Assembly (NCBI RefSeq): GCF_000208745.1
Contig: NC_030850.1
Coordinates: 12,373,698-12,437,697, forward strand
Length of the DNA stretch: 64,000 bases
From: Theobroma cacao
Taxonomy: Eukaryota; Streptophyta; Magnoliopsida; Malvales; Malvaceae
Direction: 5' to 3'
Below, piece after piece: positions 37,601 through 50,441 of this stretch. The notes beneath the pieces were generated by a model. It had not been told where the DNA came from, did no database searches, and saw nothing but the letters and a program-made list of their open reading frames with translations. Within the stretch, counting starts at the first letter, position 1. The number at the start of each line of letters is the position of its first letter. A program made the position numbers and the translations under genes.

Positions 37601-40600
37601 TACAAGTTTCCTTCCATTGTAATCCCAAATTTATTTGTTGAGGAAATTCCTTTCATTTGCATTTAATGTTGATGGAACATTAAAATTTGCTTCTTACAAA
37701 TTGATGGATAATGGCTTCCAAGTGAAAAATGTTATTTCTGATCTTGAGCTGGACTTTCATCTCGTTTTGAAGATCACTGAAACTGAGGTTCAAAAGCCAG
37801 AAAACAATAAGAGAGACTCATTCATGTGCTTGCAGTTTGTCTATTGGTTGTTTAGATGGCTTCCGCTATTTGATGTGCCATGTTGTCAGTGCACGAGTAA
37901 CAGCTTGAGCAATTTTTTTCTTATTATAATGTGTCATATTTTTTTCTAGTTAATAATCTTAGAAAACATTAATTTTCCTAGGTTTGTCTTTTGTTGAGGT
38001 TCACATGTGAGTTTGATTGTCCAACATTGGATAGTTTTGGAATGTAAAAGAGGCATATATACATGGAAGACCCAAGAAACCAATAACTAAGGCTTTTAGA
38101 TTCAAGTGGTACCTAACATGTTTACATGGGTCCTTTTGGTATCAAGATCTGCTTCTCTTCCACTGTTGTTGCTTGCTGATGTATTGATTTTTTAATTTAC
38201 TTTGGTTTTTTTTGTTTGGTTGGTTTTGATATAGTTGTGAAGGAAGGTGCCTGAGGTCATTTCACCCAACAAAAGCTGATGGGATTGATTCTTTCTGTGA
38301 CTCTCTTGGCTTTGTCAATAATGCTCAAGTTGATGTATGAATATCTTTGTTTTCATAAATTATGTGATTTGCAGGTTCCTTTGCTCCAATTTCTAGTTAC
38401 TTATATATTATTGCCATGCTTCGTATGTCTGTAGGCTGTTCTGTCCTTCTTGTGCAAAAATTGTCTATATAAGCAGCATCAGTGTTATGCTTGTGGTGAA
38501 CTAGGCTCCTCCAACAATTCTTCTGGTCAAGAGGTAAGTTAGTGAGCTTTGGGAACCAAAAGATTGTTACAACATTATTTAAAAGTCTTGCTCTTGGATT
38601 ACCCCGGACCTTTTGTTGTTTTCACCATTGACTACTTCGTATTTCATATACTACATTTCTGTAGTTACGTTTGATCATTGCAATCGTATGCTTAGTGGAT
38701 TCTTTTGTCTAATTAAACCATTTTACCACCATCCACTCTGCAATCATTTTAAAGTAGATATTTATGTGTGTTAATAACTGCAGTTTTAATTTGGACTATC
38801 ATCAATCAATTTTTTTTGGGGTTTTCTTCAAGGTTTTTGCATGTATATCTGCAACCTGTGGGCATTTTTATCATCCAAAATGTGTTGCAAAATTGCTGCA
38901 TGCTGACAATGAAGCTGAAGCAGAAACACTTAAAGAGAAAATTGCTTCAGGGCATGCATTTACCTGTCCTATCCATAAATGCTTTGCTTGTAAGCAAAGT
39001 GAAGATGTAGAGGTTCATGATTTGCAGTTTGCTGTATGTAGGCGTTGCCCTAAGGTGTACCACAGGAAATGTTTACCCAAGTACACACTCTCTAGCAACT
39101 TTTTGTAGTTTTCTGGAACCTCTTCTATCAAGACTTGATGCCTACAAAGGAAGGTTGACATATGTGATGCTTTTGTTTGTCTTCAGGAATATTTGCTTTG
39201 AATATAACATGTGTAAAAATATTTTGCCAAGGGCGTGGGATGGTCTCTTGCCATACAACAGGATTCTAATATACTGCATGTAAGGTTATTTTTTTTTCTT
39301 TTAGTTTTTCCGATAACTTGTTACCCAACTTATGGATTATTTATCAATGGCCTTATTGCTTCTAAATCTGCTGACAAGGGAGCATAAGATCATCAGAGAG
39401 CTTGGGACTCCAAGCAGAGACCACTTGGTATTTCCTGATGTTAAAGTCAAAGAAAAGAAACACAACCTGGCGCTGCTATCTTATAGAGGAAAGAATTTGG
39501 CCTCAAAGAGAAGTGAGGTTTATGAAGATTTTGCAACAAGTAGAAATCTTTTGAAGAAGCCAAAGCTGGTTCCAAAGGCCTATGGTGTTATTCAAGCTGG
39601 TGTTTCTAGTAAAAGAACTGAGAAACATCATTCCGGACAAGAATTTTCTTCTTTGAACAAACCAAATACATGTATCACTGGTAGAAAGTTCTTGAAGCAG
39701 GATTCCAGCTCTGACTTTGATAGGTCTCTTGCAAGAGAGAAAGACAAGCTATCCTGTCCAAAAGGTAACTTGAAGGTGAAGTTGCAATTCCATGCAAGTA
39801 TGTCCAAGCAGGCAAATGAAACTGGCTGTAAAATCAAGAATACCAATCAAAATATGCCTGTGATGAAGAAAGCGGAAAGCACAAGGCCTTTAATTGATGC
39901 AGAAATAGAGGATGGGTAATTTTCTCGCTTTATAATCTGAACCATAGTCTTCATTTTTTCACCCAAAAATTCATGATGCTGACATCATTTCTGGTTTTGG
40001 ATTCACATTTTTCTGTGTTAACAGAATTTTGGCTCTAATGAAAGATGCTGATTCTTCATTTAATGCTGAAGAATTCATGAAAAGACATCAGCAATTTTCC
40101 ACTGCAGATGCAGGTGGCTTTAGGAATGTAGTGGACAAGACCATTACATGGGGTAGGGTGGAAGCCTCAGTGAGGGTATATCTTACTAACTTCTTGTTAA
40201 GTGTGGCTGATAAAGTAGTCTGAAATAGCTAGATTCTTTTTCTTGACATTCCTGTAAATTTGTCACCATTGTAATAGGCTGTTAGAACTGCCTTACAGAA
40301 GTTAGAAGCAGGGGATTCTCTTGAGGATGCAAAAACTGTTTGCGGTCCTGAGGTTCTCAAGCAGATATTCAAGTGGAAGGTTTTAAGCCATTTTTTCTGT
40401 AGTTTTAGCTATTTGTGTTTAGGGCTTGCACTTTCAATTTAACTTTGATGCTGGAAACTTTGGGTTGCTTATTTTCATGTTAGGATTTTATAGGTGCTTG
40501 CTTCTTGAATTGTAAAGAACTTCAATCTCTGTTCCAAGTGGTCAGATTGAATAGTTTTTCTAGCATGGACTCAAGACTTTGTTCCTTTATCATGTGATGC

Positions 40601-43600
40601 ATCTTTGGTTGTCTGGCACATATCTACGACTGAACATTCCAAGCAAAATGGTAAAGAGAAAAGCAGTCTGATGCTGAGAGCTGTGGGTTTTACTATCTGT
40701 ATATGATAATTAAGTTTACTTTTAATATAAATGAATAACTTGGTTACTCACATGCCTAATTGGTTAATTTAACATCCCTTGAATAATTTCTTGTCAGGAC
40801 TTCTACAAGTCCTTTCAAATAACTTGTTTGTGTTGACAAAAATTCTGACCATTTATAGGAAGAATCCTTGTGGTTTTGAGATGCTTATATATTTTAGCAA
40901 GCTATGTGCTAAGTGTATGCTGTGAATACGTTCACTTACAAAATGTCTAAACATTGTGGATAATGCTTGTATTAGATTTACCAAAAAAAGACCTTTTTGC
41001 CAAGCTAAATGCTTATCTGTTACATTTTATAGGAGAATCTTGCTGTCTATCTTGGACCTTTTCTCCATGGAATGCGGTATACATCTTTTGGTCGCCATTT
41101 CACAAAAGTGGAGAAGCTTAAAGAGGTATTAATGCTTATCTTTCTGCTTATTTCTAAGCAATTGAAGTAGATTTAGAGTTGACTTTCTTCTAAGAAATTC
41201 ACTCATTGTTAGAATGTATGTTGCCTACTAATTAAAGTTCCGGTCACATTTTTTCCAAAACCCTGAAGAAAACAACACAAAACAGTCGGACTTATAAGTA
41301 GTCGAAGCTTACTTGAAGACTTAAATTGTACTGATGAATAAATGTGGCATTGAGTTGATGAAGTTCTTAGAGACTAATCACAAATACAATATGATAGGAA
41401 AGTAAGTGTTGTTGCTGTTTTTTGTCTCTCCCATGATTTTATAGTTATCATACTGATTTTACAAGGCCCTTTATACTTAAAGTTAAAGGTGCAATTTAAC
41501 GTTTTCCCTTCCAACTGGAAAAGAGAAAAGTGGGAGAGTCCACGAACAATGATTGTAGTTCTATCAATGGCCTAGAGAATTAGTTCATTATAAATCTACT
41601 TCTGAATGTTTTCACTTACATTTATTATATAAATGTATTGTAGTTCAGTGCTGCACTTGCTCCATGAATATCTAAATGTTTGGTTGATATATAGCATTGA
41701 GCTAATAGCACTTGCTTATTCTGCAGGTAGTTGGTAGGCTCCATTGGTATGTGCAAGATGGTGACACTGTAAGACTATTCTTCTCCTTTTTGCTTTAGTT
41801 CACTTTAAGAAATTTCTTCATCATCGCATGTAATGTATGATGTTCTAGTGAAAAAGCATAAGATAATGGGTACATATGCACTGTGCTTAAAAGCTTAATA
41901 GAAAATTTAACTGTGATCTTGCACCTTGTATCTATAACAGTCAATGTGTATTGTTTTGCATGCTTCAACATGTTCACCTGAAGCAATTCATGGAATTATC
42001 CCATTGTTATGATTGTGCTTCATCTTTTCCCTTTAGTTTCAAAACTAGTTTAGAGCGGCAGGGATCTCAAAGTTCTTGAAGAGTTTGGAATATCTCTGCT
42101 CATAGGCATTCTGTAGTTTTAGAATACTTGGGGAGAATAATTTATGCTGGATTAAGTAATGTGTAACCATCGTCCACTGGAATCTGAAATTGGGAATGCA
42201 ATGACTTTGATTAGAAATTCACTTGCGTATCTTCTGATTCACACTTGCCACTATTGGGAATTTGGCAACACATCTAAAGTCGGAAATAGAATAGTAATAG
42301 GTAAAAGATGCCACTGATTTGAAATTAAAAAAATTTCAGATTACCTGAATTGTCATTCCTTTAGCACAAGCTTAATTGGGATATATTTGACTGTCTTATG
42401 AATTGCTTAAGAAGCCTCATCCTGTTTCACTTATTTTTGTTGTTCTGTTGTTTCCCTCCACATGTTGACTTGGCATTGATTCTTCTTTCTAATTTCTAGA
42501 TTTCCATTTGTATATATTATGTTTAATATCAATTAACATCATAGTCATCTTATTTACACATGAACCCTACATGAACAGATAGTGGACTTCTGCTGTGGTT
42601 CCAATGATTTCAGTTGTTTATTAAGAGAGAAGCTAGAGAAAGTGGGGAAGTCATGCTCATTCAAAAATTATGATCTTTTTCAGCCTAAGGTACTGTTAGT
42701 CTTTCTTTCATCTGAGGTCCTTTTGAAAAATGAATTGATACTGCTTCTTAGTATGTGTTGTTTGTTTTTTATAAATTTTGAAGGCTCAGTTGCAACTTGA
42801 ATTTCATGATGGACTGTTTCTATTTAGCATTGTTTATCCATCTGATAAAAATATTCATGCTGCAGAAAAATATAAATTTCCTTGTCCTTTACGCAGGTGA
42901 ATATCATTTTATTCTCAAACTAAGTTTGAAAATCTTTTTGATGAAAGGCAAACCAGTTTCCTTTTCTCTATCTCCAATTTGTCAATCATATATATTGTTT
43001 TTCCAGTTTCTTTTTCTGTTTGCACCAATCTTTTTGCCTTTACTGGGAAAATGTGCTTCTGTAAAGAATTTAGCAGAAATTATAGCTCTTTGAAGTGTTC
43101 AATGTCAAGTAAGGTTCTCATGTCAAGCCAAAAGGGTTGAATTAAAAACATAAGGTCTCGATAAATTCCTTCTATGTGTAATATATTTTTCTTTAAGAAT
43201 TGTTTCTCTTTGTTATACAGATTGACCTATAATTTTTATTTTATTTCAAAATATTTTATCAACAATCGTTGAACGCCTATTGCTTCATTTGTGTTGGTTT
43301 ATAAGCAATATAACGAAACCTCACATTTCCCAAAATATTAACTGGAGATCTCTAATGTGAATGAGTTGTTACTCTATCATCTAAACCAAAGGATTTCAAG
43401 CATTAACACCCTGTAACATTTCTCATATTACTGTAGTAATTGTAGTTTTACTAGTTTGTAATTTTTTGTACTCACAGTAGTTGAATACACCCTTATTTTT
43501 AGCATATATTTTCATCTACTGCATTAGTAATGAGCACTATGCCATCAATATGGGCCATTTTGCAATGCAGTTGTTACTATCATTGTTAACTCTAAACGGA

Positions 43601-45029
43601 AAGGTGGGAGTTCAGATGAATGGTATGAAATAAACTACAGAACTCCTGATATGGTCTGATTGTAAAGGATTCTGATGATGTAGGACAAGCTGTAAATTGA
43701 ATGGTAAAATTTTAACTTATGGAAATGGTTGCATTGCAACAGTGTGAATGATGCCTGCTTTGAGTTGCCTCCCAGTTTCTGCAAGAACGATGACTAAGAT
43801 ATGTGCTGGGTTGAGCATTTCTTGTGGTCACCCATTGGCTTCTTACAATGGTGCCTGTTTCGAATATCAAACAGATTTATCTGATCATTCAGGACATATT
43901 TTCTTAAATGCCAAATTTTTTACCTTGATGTTATTTAATCATCATTAATTTGTGTTGTTTTACTTCCATTTATGTTAACATCTGAAAGAGTTAAAAGCTT
44001 ACCTGGTTATTGCTATCCAATTTTCTTCTCTTTCTCTTTTCTGTTTTCTTCTCTAGTACTGCCAGGGTATGTCATTTAAGGGTTCACTGATCCGTCTTTT
44101 TGGCAGAATGATTTTAATTTTGAAAAGAGAGATTGGATGAGCGTTAACTTGGACGAATTACCTGATGGTTCTAAACTGGTAAGAAACTTAAAAGACTTAA
44201 ACAACTCGGCGAGATTTTCAAGAACCAAAACTGATATGCATGAGCTTCACTTCTCTCTTTCTCTCTTTGACATTCCTGTTTCGAGTAGATTATGGGGCTT
44301 AACCCTCCTTTTGGGGTCAAAGCATCTCGTGCTAACAAGTTCATTAACAAGGCTCTTAAGTTCAAACCAAAGCTTATTATTCTTATTGTTCCGAAGGAAA
44401 CCAGAAGGTTAGGGCTTCTCCTATATCATTTATTATTTCAAATGTAATCATAAGGTAATGTTGCTCTTTCTCTCCCTCTTTGTTGCTTTTGTCTTTTAAC
44501 AGACTTGATGAAACAGAAGCATATGATTTGATTTGGGAGGATGACAGAGTTCTATCTGGCAAGGTTAATAAAATTTATCGTTACCTTGATGCTACTTGTC
44601 ACTGAAGTTGGATGTAAATGAACTTATTACATGGCTTATTATGCATTTGCTTCTTTGCAGTCATTTTACCTGCCAGGGTCAGTTGACGTACATGACAGGC
44701 AGTTGGAGCAATGGAATGTGAAGGCACCACCGCTTTATCTTTGGAGTCGCAATGATTGGACGGGCTGGCACAGGGCAATAGCACAAGAGCATGGTCATGC
44801 GTATGCATATAAATATAATGGGGAAGAAGAGATGGTAGGAAATGAAGAAGAAGATGGATATAATTATCTTATGGAGGAGACACATGATTGCTATGGTGAC
44901 TTCTCCAAAGACGTTAACGCGTGTGGAGGTATTTCTAGCATATTTGACGGTGTTCCTGAAGTGAAGGATGGATTTGAATCTGAAGGAAGTATCCATGGAA
45001 AGCACATGGAAGGCCACTTTCCTGTTTAA
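34640..45029 (+). CDS. EDM2: EDM2-like PHD-finger chromatin protein, 19 exons, 988 aa
   Basis: Nuclear protein; Arabidopsis EDM2 controls silencing marks and 3' processing of genes with heterochromatic introns, including the immune receptor RPP7. Exons: 34640-35052, 35208-35304, 36297-36347, 36698-36748, 36872-37029, 38235-38334, 38435-38533, 38833-39080, 39187-39279, 39379-39915, 40025-40175, 40278-40379, 41033-41125, 41727-41768, 42579-42689, 44107-44178, 44289-44407, 44503-44563, 44661-45029. The N-terminus has MASSDEEGEIFPDI; an acidic patch precedes PHD-type zinc modules (about 243-406: CAICDNGGNVLCCEGRC, CFACKQSEDVEV, CRRCPKVYHRKCLPK). After a basic linker (exon 10) comes the methyltransferase-like part: YTSFGRHFTKVEKL, VDFCCGSNDFS and GLNPPFGVKA. 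The predicted protein is shorter than Arabidopsis EDM2 (about 1,300 aa, from memory), mainly at the C-terminus. Exons 3 and 4 are tandem duplicates; without one of them the protein has 971 aa. Confidence 0.9.
36048..36848 (+). repeat. Tandem duplication of about 400 bp doubling an EDM2 exon
   Basis: Copy 1 is about 36048-36447 and copy 2 about 36448-36848. They match across intron and exon, for example CTGTATCTGCAGCCTCTGAA, AACTAATCAACAATTTAT and GGTCTGCCAACACGTTAT in both. Each holds one 51-bp exon (36297-36347 and 36698-36748) with AG and GT intact, differing only at a few sites (NVLNFLEVPQTNITFHQ versus NVLNFSQVPQTNITFHQ). Divergence of roughly a tenth shows the duplication is not recent. 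The copy-2 change TTTCGCAG creates an extra acceptor at 36717-36718 that would give a 30-bp, still in-frame exon. Confidence 0.9.
37030..38234 (+). other. Long EDM2 intron 5
   Basis: A 1.2-kb AT-rich intron splitting the first PHD finger within a cysteine codon (TG|T). The open frame at 37635-37949 inside it has no domain or splice context and is not called. No inserted element was recognised. Confidence 0.6.
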
Positions 45030-46476
45030 TATTTTCGCTGTACAAACAACATATCAAATGGTTTAAATGTAACACTACGCTGTAAAGAGTAATGCATATT
45101 GTTATCTATTTAAAGTATTTTAAAACTTGGAACAAAATGGCTTTTGTTTCAGGAAGTCAAAAAGCGAGAATGAATCATGAAATGGTGAAAAACTCTACTG
45201 AGTTTTGCTCTTTGGTGTTTTCATGGGACAATAACTACTCTTTTTAAACTTTACCCAAGATCGGATCCTCCAGTTTGAGTAATAAACTTGATAGTTTATT
45301 CTTTAATGAAACTTTTTTTTTAAAAAAAAAAATTATTCTTTAATAAAGCATGTTAGGGCCGTGCTTCAAATTAACAAATTTCTTTTCATCTCCCCTACCA
45401 TTACATAAATTTTTAATTTCTTTTGAGACTTGGAAATCAATTCTTGGAACTATTGTTTTCATATATCACAATTTACAAACAAGAGGTGACAAGATAAATT
45501 CAAACTCGAAAACTTGTAAAATTTTGTTCGACTTAAAGATTTGAACTTGAAACAATTGAATCCACAATGAGAAAAAGAATTTGAAAACAATATAATTTGA
45601 AAAGAATTCGAGGTGATTCGAATCCGAAATCAAATGATCCGACCTTGTCTATTCATTGATCAAATTAAGTGAGAAAAATAGGTGATGTAAAGTGATTATT
45701 TGTTTTAGATATTGACAAAATTAGTTCGACCAAGTTGATGAGGTGACATTGAATTTTACTGATTCAATTGTCAACTTGGTTGATCTCGTATTCGGCTCAG
45801 AATCGAATAATCCCAATAAATAAGGTCTCCGATCTTTATTTTTGGTTGCTTGAAACCCAAGAAGTTGTTCCCTCTTCAAAACTTGAATCAAATTGAGGTA
45901 CTAATGTTTTTAATTAAGCTTACCATCAAAATTAGTGAAACCAAATACTCACATTTTAAAGTATTTTCACAGTTCCTTTAAGAAGTTTGATGTGTTACAC
46001 AGCAAGGATTGATTTCCAAGAGATGCTGACATTCTATTGGAGAATTTCTTCTCCCTTGCTCCATACTTGTGACAAGCAAAGCAAGGAAAATACTTCCTCG
46101 TTTTCTTTACTAGGAATAGTAGGCAATGGAGCTGCTTGCAATCATTTTTAAATTTTTTAATAGAGAAGGAAAAACAGGTCAGAAACTGTTTTAAAGTAGC
46201 CCTGGAGCTGGAAACATTCCGAGGAAGCAGCCAATGGCCATTAAAATCAATGGGCCGGGAAAATTCAACAGTTCCCTGATTGATTTTGCAAAGTAACTTG
46301 AGCTGCGTAGATGCTATGGGTTCAAAATTTACATTTTATCACCCACAACATCCTGGAAAACAACAGAGAGACTCTCTTTGCCTGCTCCTTGAGACACACA
46401 ATAAATAAGGCATTCAATTCATATTCTTCTACATTAAGGGCAACAGTTCCATATTTTGATGTACAACTTGGTCTTC
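45030..46476. other. Convergent spacer between EDM2-like and Rab-GAP genes
   Basis: 3' UTRs of the two converging genes plus AT-rich sequence (about 45250-46000) with no gene. A poly-T/poly-A junction lies near 45310-45330. Confidence 0.6.
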
Positions 46477-49400
46477 TCAAACCAATTGTTGCTTGTCATC
46501 ATCCGTTCTCAGAGAGTTTAGTCTTCTCAATCTCTGATCAAGCTCTTTCATTACTGCCGGTTCTTGCTTTTTCCTTTCCTTTGATATTGTGTTCGTTGTC
46601 ATAAAACCAATCTTATCAAATGCAACCTGTAGAGATACAGTTCAGGTCACCTTTCAAAGTTTGTGGTGGAAGAATTATTCAGATTCATACACCAAGTCCA
46701 TACTCTTGAACCAAACCAGACCAAGGAGGCAAGAATGGGGCTAACTAAGGGATGTGGTGGCAACAAGGAAATCAAATCTACCATGTTCAAATCTTTTCTC
46801 TCCTAAGTTACAGAAATCTTCATTCCATGTGATAATTTATTTCTTTCTTAAAAGAAAAAACAAAATATTATTGATTCAAATTATCTTTATAATCCATATG
46901 CCAATTCCTTGAAATGCCTAGATAAAACAAATTTAAATGAACTGTTATCCAATTTTATGTCCGGAACTAGGTCTCTTACTCTTTGATTCGTTTCTCTGCA
47001 GAAAGTGAGGAAACAGGCATGCAAAGTTATACAAGAGAAGAAAAAAGGAGGGACAAATGATGACTTGTCTTACCGTCAATAACTCATCAGGATCAAAAAG
47101 ATGATGAGTATGTTTCTGTAATATGTTAATAACGTCACCAACCTGATGTGTTAGAAGCAACTCCTCTTCCTTCATCTGCACAAGCAAATTCAAGCTTCAA
47201 TTACCTCTGGTGGTATTGTTTTAACAACCAGGCGAATTTAAGAACAAGCATTGAAGAAATTTTCCAACTTGACCAGGAATGTGAAGAGCCAAATGGCAAT
47301 GACATTTGCACCTTAAATATAGCCAAAGCTACATGAAAAAGAACCTTTGCCCCCTCATAGAAAAGGACATCCCACACCCGCAGAGTTGTCTGGACAAATA
47401 GCCCAACGAAAAGAAAAATAAAATAGTCAGAAAGCAACCTCATATAAAATTGACACCATCTACAAAGAGAAAATGAAAGATGCCAGCAGGAGGGAGGTGC
47501 TAACAAAGTATTGTTCAAACCTCTGAAGGCAAGCTTTTAGAAAAGAGGCACAGGAACCACTCAGTAGCAACAAGGGAGACATCAAACTCCAATGCTTCCA
47601 AATGAGCAGCAATCCTGCAATTTTGTTTCTCCATTTTTTAATAAGATAAACCCTGGCTATAACATATAACTAAAACAGTTTAATTTATTAAACAAGAAAG
47701 AAAGAAAGATAAGACAGTTTAATTCTCAAACGAATACCTTGGGCACTTCTTAGCAAGCAAATCTTTAAAAACCCTTTGCTCAACATGGCATCCAGATAAG
47801 TTATTTGTGTAACAGTCATTAACTAAAACATTTTCAAGGAGGACAGCAAGCATCCAAAATGCATCTTCCTCTGTTTTCATAACAAGCAATAACAGTGCTG
47901 CAACATAATTTAAGCCCTACACGAAGAACACATTTTTTCTTTAATAAAAATAGAATTAGACAAAAAATTAAAAAAGGTGATTAGTCAAAAAATCAAAGAA
48001 AGAAGTACTAGCAGTTGAAGTCAGCAATATTAGGGACATTTATTTCAGTGACTTGAACAAATTATCCATGAGGGGAAATGTACCTCAATTTGTACTTTCT
48101 ATTTAATTGATATCATAAAAAATAAAAGGGAATAAGGAAAAAGAAGAAACGAATCACAGCATGCACTAAAAATCCACATAGTTCAGCACACGTTATATAT
48201 CTCATGTTAGATGTTAAATATTCCACGTCAAATTGGATACAAATGATTAGTAACCAAATGTAATCAAAGAAACCTGTGAAGTTATCAAATTTGATTAGGG
48301 TTCAAGCTTAAGTCACTATAAATAAAGAGAAATACTAAGGAAATAGACAGAACCACAGAAATGGAAAAGTTTTATTTTCCTCTTAAGTCAGTTATGGCAG
48401 CTAGACATAAAATGCAAAAGCAAGATTTACTTATCAAGCTTAAATAAATAACAACTTTGGCTATGCTAAACTGTGAAACCATTCTAGCTTTGTTGCCAAA
48501 ATCAAATGCAGAATTTTTATAGAATAAGGCATTCTTCACTTTGTTGAAACCATAAAATAAGAGTATTGCCTTGTAACATGTTAACTATCATCATAGATTG
48601 AAAAATACAAACTAATACATGCATAATTGAACCCAAGACCCGCTCACAGAAAAGGAAGAGAAATCCTTAAGGGGAAAAACAACTAGTAAATGGCATCTTT
48701 TACACAATAAATAAAGAAGTGACATGTGTACTTGTATAATATATAACGTTTTATTCCCATGTTACTAAAGAGGCTGATAAAAAATTCTGCAAGACACGCA
48801 CAAGTGTTGATGAACTCACCTGACAGTAGCCTACATCAGAATCACGAAAAGAATACCCCACAAGCACACGTCGGAGAGCAGCATGGCCCTCTGGAGTGTC
48901 CAACCATGGGTGACCAGGGAAGGTTCGCGGAAGGTCCTGCGGGTATATATGAGGAAGGTTCAAGCCAAATCGCATAATTTAACAGAAATAAGCACGAAAA
49001 CTAGAATAGAAACTACAACTCAACACACAGTAACTTAAATTTTAATTGCTCATCTACTTAACTCTATGCTCAAACATCAGAACTCTAGTTTATAACCAAT
49101 CAACATTGGTGTCAGATCTTCACATTCATGGAATTTTCACAAGTACTTTATCAAAGACATATTGTCAATTCTTCTGTTTTGGTTTCAAAAGGTTCAAATC
49201 GGCAGAGCACAACCTTGCCTGCACAAATCTAAGGAGAAAAGTTCACATGCTCTAGGCTGAAAGAAATGAGCATGATAAAACTACCCTTCTGTTGAGGTTG
49301 TATTGAAATTTTGGGTCTGGGTCCTCAGAGCACTGAGAGCTTCACCCCCAAGATATTACCAAGTGCATTGGGTAAATCTTTGATCTTTGTCCAGGCATAA

Positions 49401-50441
49401 CTCCATGTCTCCATTCATAAACTACTCATTAACTTATATGCAATTGCTGCTGAAAAACAAGGAAAACTGAAATTGCTAAAATACTTCCAACACAGATCTT
49501 CAAATTTAATAAAACATTTACAACCATTGATATAACTTCCAATTCTGCATTATCAACAGTATATGTTTTCAATTCCAACCTCTTGAGATTTCATTACAAA
49601 AGAAACCCTTTTGTCAACGGAAGAAAACCTTTTGATGGGGTGATTACTCAAACAGGAGTACTTCTTTTAAGTTCGTCAATAGAAAAGAATATTAGGTGAA
49701 TTATATCTCAAAACCCCAACATTAACCTAAGAAATCATCCTTGCATTCGGGTCCATTGTCAGAAATATACTTTCAATTCCAAATTCATTGTTCAAAATTA
49801 ACCAAACCTCTAGAAAAAGCCCAGAGAAAGATCAGGTTAAAAAAACCAACAGTCTAAACAAAGATCCAAATAAAAATTAGAGAGCAGAAAAAAGAACCAC
49901 CAAAAGTTCAATCAAGCAAATGCACAACGCCCCCAATGCAGCAACTTACATGATCAATCTGCCTTGTAGCAGCTGTAACCTTACCCTCTACCGCCTTTGT
50001 CAAATCATTATAATAGCTTTCAGGCACCGTAGACTTCTTCTTGGCGGCACCCGAAAGCGAAAACCAAACCTTCGGCCTAAGCACAGGGGGAATACCTTTC
50101 CTAATAAGCTTCTTCAGTGTAATAGAATTAGCCAAAGCTGACAATTTGAGCGAAGATTTCAACACAATTCCTTCAGATATTGAAGAAACCTGTTGCTGCA
50201 GATACCAATTAGCCCCTTTGCTTGCTTCAAGTGCCCACCAAACACGCCCTTGTTCCCTTACCTTTTCTCTGACCTCATTCAACACGTTAACATCATCCAC
50301 ATTGCCTTCTACTGTGAACCCATAAAGGTCTTGGAATTTAACTGTCAGATTTGCTCTTCTTGCATGGATGCTTGGCCTCAAGATTGGAAATTGTGCTTGC
50401 AATTCCAAGGCAAGGTCCCTTTTGCTTTGGGTACCAAACAT
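46477..50441 (-). CDS. TBC-domain Rab GTPase-activating protein, 7 exons, 403 aa
   Basis: Accelerates GTP hydrolysis by Rab GTPases in membrane traffic. Exons in transcript order: 50441-49950, 48936-48820, 47916-47738, 47614-47521, 47389-47312, 47175-47074, 46626-46477; all GT-AG, one frame. After an N-terminal region ([18 protein letters not shown], about 1-110), the TBC domain begins at [20 protein letters not shown]. Both catalytic fingers are present: the arginine finger in IDHDLPRTFP (Arg168) and the glutamine finger in [15 protein letters not shown] (Gln203). Further TBC blocks are [32 protein letters not shown] and [18 protein letters not shown]. The C-terminus is charged ([10 protein letters not shown]) with a coiled-coil tendency. 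Length and order agree with small plant TBC proteins such as At3g07890 (from memory). Each of the two fingers sits next to an exon boundary. Its Rab target is unknown. Confidence 0.94.

Noticed and set aside
37635..37949. 104-aa ORF in EDM2 intron 5 as a nested gene
   Set aside because: No domain recognised, hydrophobic low-complexity tail, and no promoter signal; treated as intronic.
39187..39279. Apparent 1-bp frameshift in the EDM2-like gene after the PHD fingers
   Set aside because: It arises only if the preceding exon is taken to end in AAG. The donor is AA|GTACAC, so the exon ends with two bases of a Lys codon and the next exon supplies G; the frame is intact.
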